Translations under genes and position numbers: made by a program
Source of the DNA: Sphingomonas sanxanigenens
GTDB lineage: Bacteria; Pseudomonadota; Alphaproteobacteria; Sphingomonadales; Sphingomonadaceae
Reading direction: 5' to 3'
DNA length: 15,337 nucleotides
Assembly: GCA_003240855.1 (NCBI GenBank)
Contig: QFNN01000073.1
Coordinates: forward strand, 1 to 15,337
The notes under the pieces: generated by a model
Databases searched by the model: none
Told to the model about the DNA's origin: nothing
What the model saw: the letters and a program-made list of their open reading frames with translations, nothing else
Part shown: in pieces, positions 6,076-14,039 of the stretch
Position numbering within the stretch: the first letter of the stretch is position 1
Layout: each line of letters begins with the position of its first letter

Positions 6076-7210
6076 TCAGGCCGAAGGATCTTCGACGCGC
6101 CCGGCGATCGCCGCGCTGAAGCCCGATCGGGCGAGCATCTCGGTCACGGCCGAGACGTCCATGCTCTCGATCATCCGCGCGGCGCGGCTCGCAAAGATAT
6201 CGCGCACCTCCTCGAGCGAAGCCGCGCCGGCGATCATCTGCTCGATCGCCCGGCTGAGCGTCTGTGGTGTTCGTCTGGCCGACGACGGCCTTCGAGATCC
6301 CGGCCTCGAGATGCTTGATCAGCTTCTCGTAGAGCTCGGCCGAGGCACCGCTGCCTTCGTTGCGGACGAACTCGATCAGCATCGTCTTCGGGATGACGGC
6401 GCCGGCGTCGCTTCCGATCTGGCCGACAGCCTGCTCGAGCAGGCGGATATTCGCCTCGGTCTCGCCCGGATCATATTTGCCGACGCGCAGCGGCAGGCCA
6501 TAGACCTCAAGGAACGAGACCCAGTCCTTCAGCGAATAGTTGGTGAAGAGATAGGCCCAGGCGGCGGCGCGGGCGAGGCCCCCGCGGATCGGCAGGCCCG
6601 ACTTCGCCGGGTGGACATGGGTGATATATTTGAACGGCTCCAGCGGCTCGGGCACGCCGCCATCCCCGCGCAGCATAAGCGTGTTGCCGTCGACCTGGTG
6701 GAACTGGAACCAGCGAGGATCGCGCCAGAGCAGCTTCGAGGGCAGCCACAGCTCGTCGGTTTCCCAGACGATCTCGGTTGCGCTGTAGCCCTTGCCGATC
6801 GCGTCGAGGATATCGAACAGCTCGAGCTGCAGCGTGTCGCGCTCCAGCCAGTCGCGGATCAGCTGTGCGTCGGCCTCCGATTCCGCGTCGTCGCCGGCGG
6901 CATCGACATTGATCGGCAGCTGCGACACGGCGCGCTTCCGCGTGCCCATGACGCCGAGATAGTGAAGATATTTCTCCTCCATTTCCTCGGCGAGCTCAAG
7001 ATACTGTGTGGCGTCACCCGTCTCGGCGCCGCGCAGCAGCTGCGCCAGCCGCCCGGGCGTCAATCCCTGGGCGGGATGGCCAGACGCGATCTGGCGCACG
7101 CCGACGAGCGAAGGGCCGGAGACCTCGCGCTTCAGGTTGTCGCGGCGCAGCGGCAGGCCGTTCTTGTCGACCAGGACGGGCACGGGATCGGTATAGGGAT
7201 TGTAGCTCAT
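6076..7210 (-). pseudogene. Portal protein (Mu gp29-like, DUF935) with internal out-of-frame deletion
   Basis: Residues 1-about 315 are a clear DUF935 portal: N-terminal SYNPYTDP, then EMEEKYLHYLGVMGTRKRAV, KGYSATEIVWE, WFQFHQVDGNTL, and ISKAVVGQTNTTDAQ. Just after this (about 6272-6258) the frame fails. A second frame then reads LSRAIEQMIAGAASLEEVRD ... MDVSAVTEMLARSGFSAAIAGR and stops at 6076, exactly before the next gene. That ending is what DUF935 proteins have at their C-terminus. The corrected product is only about 380 residues against about 510 in Mu gp29, so some 100-130 residues between the two halves are missing. The start is ATG 7210, with GGTGAGG five bases upstream, in preference to GTG 7219. 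As given, no full portal can be made. Confidence 0.8.
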
Positions 7211-7215
7211 AGGCC

Positions 7216-8880
7216 TCACCAGGCGCCGCGATCGAAGCGCCCGCCGCCGGCGCGCCGACCGTGGCGGTGCTTGAAGGGATCATCATCGCGATCGGCGCGA
7301 TCGAACGGGTCGGGCTTCGGCACCGAACGATAGCCGCCACAGGCGGCGACGTCGTTCAGGCTGGCCGCGTGGGCCAGGCAGAGCGCCACCGCGAAGTCGC
7401 CGTGCCGGGGCAACCCATCGGTGCCCTCGTTCTTCGTGTCGTGGTGGACCATCGGCACGCCGCGGATCAGCGAAATCTGGCGAAGGTCGCCGACCAGGTT
7501 ATCGTTGGCGGGGATGAGCATCTTCCGATCCTCGAACCGCGCCTTCATCTTCGGCATGTTGTCGGCATACCAACCCTGGCTGAGCATCACGCGCTCGACG
7601 ATGCCTTCGCCGAACTTCTGAATGGCGACTTCGCCGAGGTAGCCGCCGTTGCCGGTGGAATCGATCTTGATGCCCAGCAGCCGCGGCAACCGCTCGGCGA
7701 TCCAGATCAGGATTTGCTTCTGCTGTTCATAGGGGACGTTGCGCAGTTCGACGACGAACGGGACGCGCCTGGTCAAATCCTGCTCGATCGCGAGGGGCAC
7801 GATGCAGCTCACGTCGCCCGATCGCGCGAAGTCCTGGCCGAGCGCGTGCTGGATATTCGGATCCAGCCTGGCGAGCAGCGGTGCGACCGTCTGCTCGAGC
7901 CATGCCTGAACATAGGATCGACGCTCGGGCTCGGGCTTGAGCTCGAACCGCGGCGGGCAATGGAGCGTCACGACGCTGTCCGGCGGAATCGAGCAGGCTT
8001 CGATTAGCGCGCGCGTGAGATAGACGCCGGATCCGCGCGCCGGGATACAGTCGAGCTCCTCGCCGGCGTTCGACTGGTAGAGCTTGCGGATATTCGAGCG
8101 CCACTTGGCTTCGCCCTCGGCGGTCCATTCCAGCCCGCGCATCAGGCAGACGCGCGCATAGAGCCCGTTCAGGATCGCGTCGTCGAAGGTGCAGCGCACG
8201 ACGTTGGCATCCGTCCCGTATTTTCCGGATCTGATGTCCTGGATCAGCAGGTTGAACGGGTTGTCCTCGCCATTGTGCGTGCTGATCACCAGCACCTTGC
8301 CGCCCCAGATGATGAACGCCATCGCCGCCTTCAGCAGCTGCTCGGGTTCATCGTGGAACGCGAACTCGTCGAGGATGACGTAGCCCTGCCGGCCGCGCAG
8401 CGAGCGCGGCCGGCTCGACAGCGCGACGATCTCAAAGCCCGAAGCGAAGCGGATCCGGAACGCCTGGATGAATTTGTCGGCGCCCTTCTCATCCTGGTCG
8501 ACGAACAGGAACTCGCCGACGTCTGTCGAGGCCGGCATGAAGGCGCGTGCCCACATGGCGCACGTGTCCATAAACTCGCGCGCCATATCGAGGTTATAGC
8601 CGATATAGAGCACGTCCATGCCGCCGGCGGCGCGCTGCGCACCGGCCGTCAGAACAGCATCGGCACCAACGCCCCAGGTGGCCCCGATGCGCCGGCTCTT
8701 GTCGGTGGCGGTGAGCGAATAACGCGACGTCGAAGCGAGGATGTCCGACTGATGCTTCAGCAGGATCTCGGGCATCGCCTTGCCGCGCAGCTCCGCCGGT
8801 ATGCTTTGCGTGGCCTGGCGCCGGTGCTCTGCCCATTCCTCCTCGGAGATCGGGGCATGGGGATCCTCGACGTCCAGCAT
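7216..8880 (-). CDS. Large terminase subunit, Mu gp28-like
   Basis: The 554-residue protein is full length for Mu gp28-type terminases. The ATPase part shows a degenerate Walker A (KSRRIGATW, about 61-69), Walker B (YVILDEF, Asp171/Glu172) and a coupling motif (STHN, about 200-203). The nuclease part has the RNase-H-like acidic residues in GQDFARSGD (Asp350), IDSTGNGGY (Asp407) and PRHGDFAVAL (Asp495). It drives DNA into the prohead and cuts it when full. The start ATG overlaps the small terminase stop as TGATG, and its stop TGA lies just before the portal ribosome site. The reading frame is intact. Confidence 0.93.
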   Translation of the reverse strand: MLDVEDPHAPISEEEWAEHRRQATQSIPAELRGKAMPEILLKHQSDILASTSRYSLTATDKSRRIGATWGVGADAVLTAGAQRAAGGMDVLYIGYNLDMAREFMDTCAMWARAFMPASTDVGEFLFVDQDEKGADKFIQAFRIRFASGFEIVALSSRPRSLRGRQGYVILDEFAFHDEPEQLLKAAMAFIIWGGKVLVISTHNGEDNPFNLLIQDIRSGKYGTDANVVRCTFDDAILNGLYARVCLMRGLEWTAEGEAKWRSNIRKLYQSNAGEELDCIPARGSGVYLTRALIEACSIPPDSVVTLHCPPRFELKPEPERRSYVQAWLEQTVAPLLARLDPNIQHALGQDFARSGDVSCIVPLAIEQDLTRRVPFVVELRNVPYEQQKQILIWIAERLPRLLGIKIDSTGNGGYLGEVAIQKFGEGIVERVMLSQGWYADNMPKMKARFEDRKMLIPANDNLVGDLRQISLIRGVPMVHHDTKNEGTDGLPRHGDFAVALCLAHAASLNDVAACGGYRSVPKPDPFDRADRDDDPFKHRHGRRAGGGRFDRGAW

Positions 8881-9446
8881 CAGACGGCGATGCCCAGGAT
8901 CTCGCGCTTGATCGCGTCGACCGTGTCGCGGGTGAGGCCGCCGGCGACCTTCGCGGCCGCCGTATCGACGGCCTTGGCGGCCTTCTTGGCGGTTTCTTCG
9001 CGAACGTTCCGGATCGTCTCGATGTTCGTCTTCTTCGCGCTGGCGAGCGCCTGCAACGACCGCGTCATGAACATGACGTCCTCAGGCCCGAGGATGACGG
9101 GCTGTCCGTCGCCATCGTCATTGGTGGCGGTGACGAGGCGAAGGATCATCGAGTGCATGAGCTCGATATTGAGATCCGCGACGCGATCCTCGGGCGCGTC
9201 GCCCAGCTGCTGCACCAGCTGCTTTGCGATCTCGCGGCTATGGCGCAGCTGGGCGCCGATCTCCTCGAGCGTCTTGACGTGCCGGCCGAGCGCCGATCGC
9301 GAGATGCCGGCGTTGAGCTCGAGCAGCTTCGCCATGATCTCGTCGATCGTCCAGCCGTGCTCGATGCGCAGCTGGCCGATCATTTCCTTGATCTTGGGAT
9401 CGAGCCGGTCGACCGACGAAGGGCGGGCGCGGCCGGGGCGGCGCAT
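8880..9446 (-). CDS. Small terminase / DNA-binding protein, Mu gp27-like (DUF3486)
   Basis: The 188-residue protein opens with MRRPGRARPSSVDRLD and an N-terminal helix-turn-helix-like part (IDEIMAKLLELNAGISRSALGRHVK, about 33-58), followed by long helices rich in charged residues. This is the DUF3486 plan, which in Mu-like phages lies directly before the gp28 terminase and is regarded as the small subunit that recognises DNA ends. ATG 9446 follows the upstream stop by one base; its TGA overlaps the large terminase ATG. Both order and sequence pattern support the call. Confidence 0.88.
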   Translation of the reverse strand: MRRPGRARPSSVDRLDPKIKEMIGQLRIEHGWTIDEIMAKLLELNAGISRSALGRHVKTLEEIGAQLRHSREIAKQLVQQLGDAPEDRVADLNIELMHSMILRLVTATNDDGDGQPVILGPEDVMFMTRSLQALASAKKTNIETIRNVREETAKKAAKAVDTAAAKVAGGLTRDTVDAIKREILGIAV

Positions 9447-9447
9447 G

Positions 9448-9753
9448 TCAGCCGCCGATGTGCGGAGAGGCGATGCCGGCGACGCTGATGTCGCCGATCG
9501 CGGCGAGCCGGCCGCGATCGGTGATGTGAGCGACGAGCACCGTGTCGCGGAACAGCTGCAGCGTGACGCACGCGCGCTCCTCGAGCTCGCGCATCATCTG
9601 GCGGACGGCGGCGCGGTCGAGCCCCTTGCGGTGGCCGAGCTCGCGCAACGCCAGCTCGAGCACGCTTTCGTTCGAGTGGCCGCCGTCCTCGACGAGCAGC
9701 TTCAGGATCGCCAGGCGACGGTTGGCGAGGATGCCATCGGCGATATCGTTCAC
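9448..9753 (-). CDS. VpaChn25_0724-type Mu-like phage protein, winged-helix-like
   Basis: The 101-residue product begins VNDIADGILANRRLAILKLL and has a compact winged-helix pattern: ESVLELALRELGH, then RAAVRQMMRELEERACVTL, and a final beta hairpin around VLVAHITDRGRLAAIG. This fits the VpaChn25_0724 family, which sits between DUF2730 and DUF3486 proteins in Mu-like phages. The start is GTG 9753, overlapping the upstream stop as GTGA, with GGGGAG about 9 bases upstream. Its exact role in late gene expression or packaging is not known to me. Confidence 0.75.
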   Translation of the reverse strand: MNDIADGILANRRLAILKLLVEDGGHSNESVLELALRELGHRKGLDRAAVRQMMRELEERACVTLQLFRDTVLVAHITDRGRLAAIGDISVAGIASPHIGG

Positions 9754-10130
9754 TTGCCCACTCCCCGCTGAAGAAACAGACCTTCGATCCGCTGGACGGC
9801 TTCCTCGGTGCGATCGGCCGCGCGGCTGTTCGCATCGATCTTCGTGTGCAGCACCTTCACGTCGCCCTGCAGGGCAACGATCTCGGCGCTGGACGCCGTG
9901 CGCTTCTCCAGCTCCTCGAGCTCGCCGCGCAGCTTCGTGACCTCCTCCTTCGTCGCGCCGCCGGCCGCGGTCGTCTTCAGCTGGCGGACGTCGCTGCCGA
10001 TCTGGTTGAGTTGTTTCTGCAGCGATCCGGTGCCGACCGGATTGCGGCTGCCGCCGCGCCACATCATCCAGGCGAAAGAGGCCAGGATCAGCAGGCTAAG
10101 AAGCGTTTCCCCGTCAAACTTCACCGTCAC
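9750..10130 (-). CDS. DUF2730 / Mu gp25-like membrane-anchored coiled-coil protein
   Basis: The product (124-126 residues) has one membrane segment near the N-terminus (LLSLLILASFAWMMW, about 10-24), then a long coiled coil (EEVTKLRGELEELEKR ... IVALQGDVKVLHTKID). This is the DUF2730 plan found between lysis and terminase genes in Mu-like phages. Two GTG starts are possible: 10130, directly on a G run, or 10124, which has a better spacing (six bases) after AAGGGGG. The start overlaps the holin-like gene by 11-17 bases. A role in lysis (spanin-like) or packaging has been suggested by position only. Confidence 0.75.
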   Translation of the reverse strand: MTVKFDGETLLSLLILASFAWMMWRGGSRNPVGTGSLQKQLNQIGSDVRQLKTTAAGGATKEEVTKLRGELEELEKRTASSAEIVALQGDVKVLHTKIDANSRAADRTEEAVQRIEGLFLQRGVGK

Positions 10131-10590
10131 CCCCCTTACTGCCCCACGATCCGCCGGCCGAGACGACGGCCTTCACGAAGGCGTCGATGAACAGCCGCGC
10201 GGCCGCGATCGCCGACTTGGCGATGAGCTCGATCATCACGAGGCCCGAATGTCCGAGGCCCACCGCCCAGGCGACGGCGACCAGCGGCTGTTTCTGCCCG
10301 CTGACGATCAGCGCCACGACGCCCAGAGCGAGCAGCGCCGTCAGCGCGACGTTGCCGACCCGGCCGAGCATCGCCCCGGCGGCCGTCGCCGGCGCGACCT
10401 GGCGGGCGAGGATCACGCCGATCATGCCGCACAGCGCGGAGAAGACGGGCACCGGCACGCCGAACAGGATGATCAGCGCCGGGCCGAAGGATGGCGAGCC
10501 GACAGGCGTCGCCGCGCTGGCGAGGCTGGCAAGCCCCGCGCCGACGACGCCGCCAACGAGCGCGCGCAGTATGTGTCGGATGATCGTCAC
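10114..10590 (-). CDS. Holin-like multi-span membrane protein
   Basis: The 158-residue product has four hydrophobic segments at about 7-25, 36-62, 80-97 and 102-124, and a short charged C-terminal tail. It starts at GTG 10590, overlapping the stop of the chaperone-like gene as GTGA. The same frame is open far upstream into the tail spike region, but that is a consequence of the spike lacking its own stop; the GTGA overlap and the start of hydrophobicity fix this start. The size, topology and place before DUF2730/terminase genes suggest a holin (inner-membrane pore for lysis). No endolysin is seen next to it. The family assignment is not certain. Confidence 0.6.
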   Translation of the reverse strand: MTIIRHILRALVGGVVGAGLASLASAATPVGSPSFGPALIILFGVPVPVFSALCGMIGVILARQVAPATAAGAMLGRVGNVALTALLALGVVALIVSGQKQPLVAVAWAVGLGHSGLVMIELIAKSAIAAARLFIDAFVKAVVSAGGSWGSKGGDGEV

Positions 10591-10991
10591 AGCTGCATCT
10601 GGCCGGTGGCGAGGGTGAGATTGAAAAGCATGCGATCCAGTGCATCTGCATCGGGCGGTGTAGGCTCGGTCGGGTTGGCCGGATCCGTTTCGGTCTGCGG
10701 CCAGTCGCGCAGCTCCTGCCGATAGATGGCCCAGGCGGTGCGAAACTCCTCCGGCCGATCGGGCTGCTGGGTCTCGTCGGTCGCGCTGAGCAGTTGCACC
10801 TGGCGCTGGCGCAGATTGTTGAGGTGCGGCGTGTCGGACAGCGACGGGACGCCGCCGGTCGAGACGAGCGGCCAGCCGCCCTCGATGGCGGCGACCATCT
10901 CTGCCGGCACGTCGACGATCGCGCGGCCGTCGAGCTCGTAGCCGATAAACCGTCGGCTGCACGACATCGCCATGCACGTCGGCGACCACAT
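10587..10991 (-). CDS. Tail-fibre assembly chaperone-like protein, N-terminus uncertain
   Basis: From about 10952 this frame reads RFIGYELDGRAIVDVP, then VQLLSATDETQQPD ... FRTAWAIYRQELRDWP. The latter is the signature of phage tail assembly chaperones (r..LLaatD.tqlpD...... AWa.YRqaLRdlP). The tail is Pro-rich and ends TGQMQL at 10587. ATG codons at 10991, 10973 and 10967 are possible starts, but none has a good ribosome site. The upstream spike frame runs without stop into this gene in a different frame. The gene may therefore be a separate chaperone with a lost or weak start, or the C-terminal part of one spike-chaperone polypeptide broken by a frameshift or deletion near 10950. Confidence 0.6.
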   Translation of the reverse strand: MWSPTCMAMSCSRRFIGYELDGRAIVDVPAEMVAAIEGGWPLVSTGGVPSLSDTPHLNNLRQRQVQLLSATDETQQPDRPEEFRTAWAIYRQELRDWPQTETDPANPTEPTPPDADALDRMLFNLTLATGQMQL

Positions 10992-12576
10992 AGAGCTGCT
11001 GCGTTACCGATTTCACGCTTTGCGGGTTAACGACGCCGCCGAAACTCGCATCTGTTCCGCCGGCGATCGGCGGGCTGCCGCTCGCCATGCCCGACTGCAG
11101 GCGTGCGGCCGGCAGTTTGTTGGACTGGAACACAGCGGTCCAACCCGATCCACCCAATTGGTCGTTGATCCGCGTGACGACCTCGGACACATCGAAATAG
11201 ATGGTCCCGTCCGCATCGGCCGTGCCGCCGACGTTGATTACCAGACGCGTCGCACCGTCGCTCTTCAGCGTGATTTTGGTAGTGGCTCCATAAGACTTTT
11301 CCCATGTCGCGGTCGGATCTGCGCCATCGTAACGCAGCGTCATGGCCGCATTGCCGCCGTCTGCGCTGCCGAAATAATCCCGATAATAATCGTTGCGGCC
11401 ATCATCGGCGGTTAGGCCATAGATGTTATTGACGGTCTGCGTGAAGTCGCCCGCAATGGTCTTCATGCGCGCGTTACGGATCAGAGCAATGCCGTTCACG
11501 CCGCCGACGAAACCGTGCAGGCAGTCATGCATATAAGTGTCGTCGAGGATAAGGACTTTATCGCCGCCACTGTTGCCGGCATGCACGAACAATTCGGTGC
11601 GGACGCCGCCCATCTTGTTGAATGCGCCGGAGCCAGCGAAGATCTCTGCACCGTCGAGGATGACGCCTTTGGTAGCAGCGCCGAACTCGTAGGTCAGGTA
11701 GAAGCCGCCGAAATAGTCGTAGTCGAACTTGATGCCGGCGCCCCGGAAGATCATGCCGTTGTAGTCGCAGTAGATCTGTCCGGGGTTGGCCGTGATCGTG
11801 CTTTCGACCCGATAGGTCACGACCACGCCGGGTGCGGTCGTGATGGTCAGAAACCCGTCGCCACCGGCATATCTCGAGGATGGTCCGCTCCAGACAAGGG
11901 TGGCGTTTTGCATGTGCATAAGGCGAGGATTTACGGCGCTAACCGACCGCAAGTAATTGAGGGCCGCCTGCTGTGTGTTGAAGATCGTGGTGCCGTTCGC
12001 CGCGAGGCTCGCGCCGACCTGCACGTCATAGTCATGGCCGGTGAACGAGACGCGAGTGTATTTGAACGGCCCGAGGACGCGGCGCTGCATGGTTGGATCG
12101 CCCGTTGGGTCGCAGCTCCAGTAAACGTTGACGGCCCCATTCTGGGCGAAAAGGCTGTGCTTCAGGCGCGCGAAATAGCCCCAGATCGTCCGCGCGTTGC
12201 CGTTGGCGTCGGTGTAGCTGTAGCTGCCGAAAGGCACATCATAGCTGTTCCCTTCGACCCACACGCTGACCGTTTGCGCGACCGCCCCCGTCGCGTTGAA
12301 CGAATAGGCATGCACGCCGATGACGCGATTGTTCGGATCGACGACGTGGCCGCCGACATCGACGAGCGTTCGGAGGACGGGTTTCGCCGTCGTGCGTGTA
12401 GGATCGGTCGGTGCGCCTGGCGCTGACCCAGCAGTTCCGTTCCAGCTATTGCCTGGCGCGATATCAATAATCGCGGGCGTCGGAGTGGGCGTCGGCGTCG
12501 GAGTAGGCGTCGGGGCCGGCGCCGCCAGGACGCCGGCGGCGCCGGGAATATAAATGGGATAGACGGGGGTGACCAT
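10953..12576 (-). pseudogene. Tail spike / beta-helix virion protein, truncated at an out-of-frame junction
   Basis: ATG 12576 has a strong ribosome site (GGAGG, six bases upstream). The N-terminus carries a Pro-Thr repeat linker, followed by a beta-rich region (about 40-200) and then typical parallel-beta-helix rungs (VILDGAEIFAGSG, VLILDDTYMHDCLHGF, IALIRNARMKTIAGDF). The last sensible rung is LYVVADVHGDVVQ near 10960 (about residue 540). After it the frame has no stop, turns Arg-rich and runs unbroken into the holin-like gene, while the neighbouring frame becomes chaperone-like. Beta-helix spikes usually continue with more rungs after such a segment, so the C-terminal part is probably missing. 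Proteins of this type bind or cut surface polysaccharide; no catalytic residues can be pointed to here. Confidence 0.65.
12475..12513 (-). repeat. Pro-Thr dipeptide-coding repeat
   Basis: Thirteen codons alternate Pro and Thr with mixed codons (CCG/CCC/CCT, ACG/ACT), so the DNA is an imperfect hexamer repeat. It codes a stiff linker near residues 20-35 of the tail spike, between a short N-terminal virion-anchoring part and the body. Such tracts vary easily in length by slippage. Confidence 0.8.
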
Positions 12577-12586
12577 GACAGCCTCC

Positions 12587-12982
12587 TCAGCTGAGCCTGG
12601 CGTAAACGCCGGCGACGGAATTGACCGAGGTGTTGACCAGGCGAAGCGTTGCCCCTTGACCGATCGTCACCGGCCCGGGCGCGAAGTCGGACGACAACGC
12701 GTCCAGCCCATCGATCGCGATCCAGGTCGCGCCGTCTGGCGCCAGGCGTTCCAGCGCGAGCTCGGGACTGTCGCCTTCGCCGATCAACAGGTCGAAGATG
12801 TAGGTGCCGGCGCTGATGCCGCCGACCGGCTCGGTGGCATCGCCATCGCTGCCGGCCGCCGCCAGGCTCACATCGGAAGCCAGATCGACGATACCGCGCG
12901 CGACGACGACGACGCCGGCCTCGCGGGACACGCCTTTACCATCCTGATATTTGATGGTGTCGTTGAGCGTCTCGATCCCCAT
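12587..12982 (-). CDS. Small beta-rich virion-associated protein, function unknown
   Basis: The 131-residue protein starts MGIETLNDTIKYQDGKGVSR and is beta-rich and acidic. The C-terminal part (PVTIGQGATLRLVNTSVNSVAGVYARLS) looks like a structural beta domain of a phage tail or head appendage. AGGAGG lies nine bases upstream of ATG 12982, within the stop codon of the preceding remnant. The spike gene follows after 10 bases. I do not recognise a named family; a virion role is inferred from the spike next to it. Confidence 0.6.
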   Translation of the reverse strand: MGIETLNDTIKYQDGKGVSREAGVVVVARGIVDLASDVSLAAAGSDGDATEPVGGISAGTYIFDLLIGEGDSPELALERLAPDGATWIAIDGLDALSSDFAPGPVTIGQGATLRLVNTSVNSVAGVYARLS

Positions 12983-12991
12983 GTGGGCCTC

Positions 12992-13070
12992 CTATGCCGC
13001 CACCGGCGCGCGCAGCGCGTGGGCGCCCAGCCCGATCTCCGCGAGCCAGCCGGCCACGTCGAAGCACGGG
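12992..13070 (-). pseudogene. 3' remnant of an unidentified gene fused to the transposase
   Basis: In the frame ending with TAG at 12994-12992, about 25 sensible codons are seen (CFDVAGWLAEIGLGAHALRA, then PVAA). Its stop codon overlaps the AGGAGG of the next gene, as expected for a normal upstream neighbour. Upstream of about 13070 this frame becomes Arg/Ser-rich nonsense, while the transposase frame is sensible. It is best read as the last part of a late virion gene whose remainder is missing. The fragment is too short to name. Confidence 0.45.
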
Positions 13071-14039
13071 CAGGCGTGTCTGCACCGCGCTTTCGGTTTC
13101 GCCGATGCGCCATGCCAGGATCTTGCGGCTATGGATGTCCTGGATCGCGACCATGAGCGGCCGACCGATCCGGCCATCCGGGAATCGCGCGAAGACGTCG
13201 AACTTGTGCCCATCGATATTGACCAGTTCGAGCGCGTGGAGGTGGGCGACCGTGCGTTGCTGGGCCGGCAGCGTGCGGCGCAGCGCCTCCGCGCCCTCGC
13301 GCCTGGCGACGATCAGGCGATGATCGACCTCGCGCTCCAGCTTGCGGAATAGTGTGCGGGCATGCGGCACCGTCAGCCCGTTGGGCTCGGCATAGTCCTT
13401 GACCATCCGCCAGTAGCAGCTGGCCCATGTCGGCTTTTCCGGCCGCAGATAGTCGGACTTGAGCAGTTCCCACGCGGATGCGTCGATATCGGCCTCAGCG
13501 CCGCCGCCGGCGCGACGCGGGGCGAGCAGCGGCAGCCGATCGTTGGGGTCGCTGCCTTCGATCAGCGCGAGCCAGCTCCACAGCGTCGAGGATCCGACGC
13601 CTTTGGTCGCGGCGACGGTTGCGACGGCGGCCGATCGGGTTAGGCCCAGCCGTTCGTGCGACTCGACGGCGGCGACGATATCGACGCGGCGGCGCGCCTC
13701 GTCCTTCGTCTTGTCGCTCTGCGCCTCGAACCACGTCCAGATGCTTTGCGCCTCGATCGCGGGCGCCGGCTCATGGTCGGCCGCCTCGATCGTCATGCCG
13801 CGCTTGGCGAGCTCGACGCGCGCCGCCGGCGGCAGCAGCGAAAGGTGATATTCGACCGCGCCGCCGCGCGCGCCTGCACGCGGGCGGGCAAGCGGCGCGC
13901 CCTTGTCGTCGAGGCGGAGAGCCCACCGCTCCGCCGCCGCCCGCTCATTGACCTTGCGCTTGGCCTTCGACAGCCCCGGCAGCGCAAGCGCCGCCAGCTC
14001 GGCCGCGGTAAACCAAGTCTTCACCCCGGTAACGATCAA
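13071..14039 (-). pseudogene. A: MuA-type transposase, truncated after the first catalytic Asp
   Basis: Residues 8-80 match the Mu transposase N-terminal DNA-binding domain (WFTAAELAALALPGLSKAKR ... ERWALR). The middle (about 110-250) holds the helical DNA-binding parts. At 270-322 the catalytic core begins (LELVNIDGHKFDVFARF, then IQDIHSRKILAWRIGETESA), with Asp276 in the place of the first DDE Asp. Similarity ends at about codon 323 (13071). The open frame runs on to 12936 as Arg/Gly-rich nonsense, and the second Asp and the Glu are absent. MuA is 663 residues, so about half is lost, and the product cannot catalyse transposition. The start is TTG 14039 with GGAGGGG six bases upstream, overlapping the preceding stop as TTGA. 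The MuB gene that normally follows is also missing. Confidence 0.82.

Noticed and set aside
6041..7333. Long plus-strand open frame (430 codons) and similar plus-strand frames at 909-1931, 4316-5587 and 8275-9771
   Set aside because: They lie opposite clear phage genes, have no recognisable domains or ribosome sites, and arise from the high GC content of the coding strand.
12475..12513. CRISPR or tandem-repeat array
   Set aside because: The repeat is only a Pro-Thr codon alternation inside the spike gene, with no spacer structure.
10114..12576. One 820-codon frame joining the tail spike and the holin-like protein
   Set aside because: The middle part is Arg-rich nonsense while another frame codes a chaperone, and the holin has its own GTG start in a GTGA overlap. 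It is read-through, not a fusion protein.
12992..13070. SAM-domain-like start (VAGWLAEIGLG)
   Set aside because: The resemblance covers about a dozen residues and the frame stops soon after, at the end of a gene rather than the beginning.
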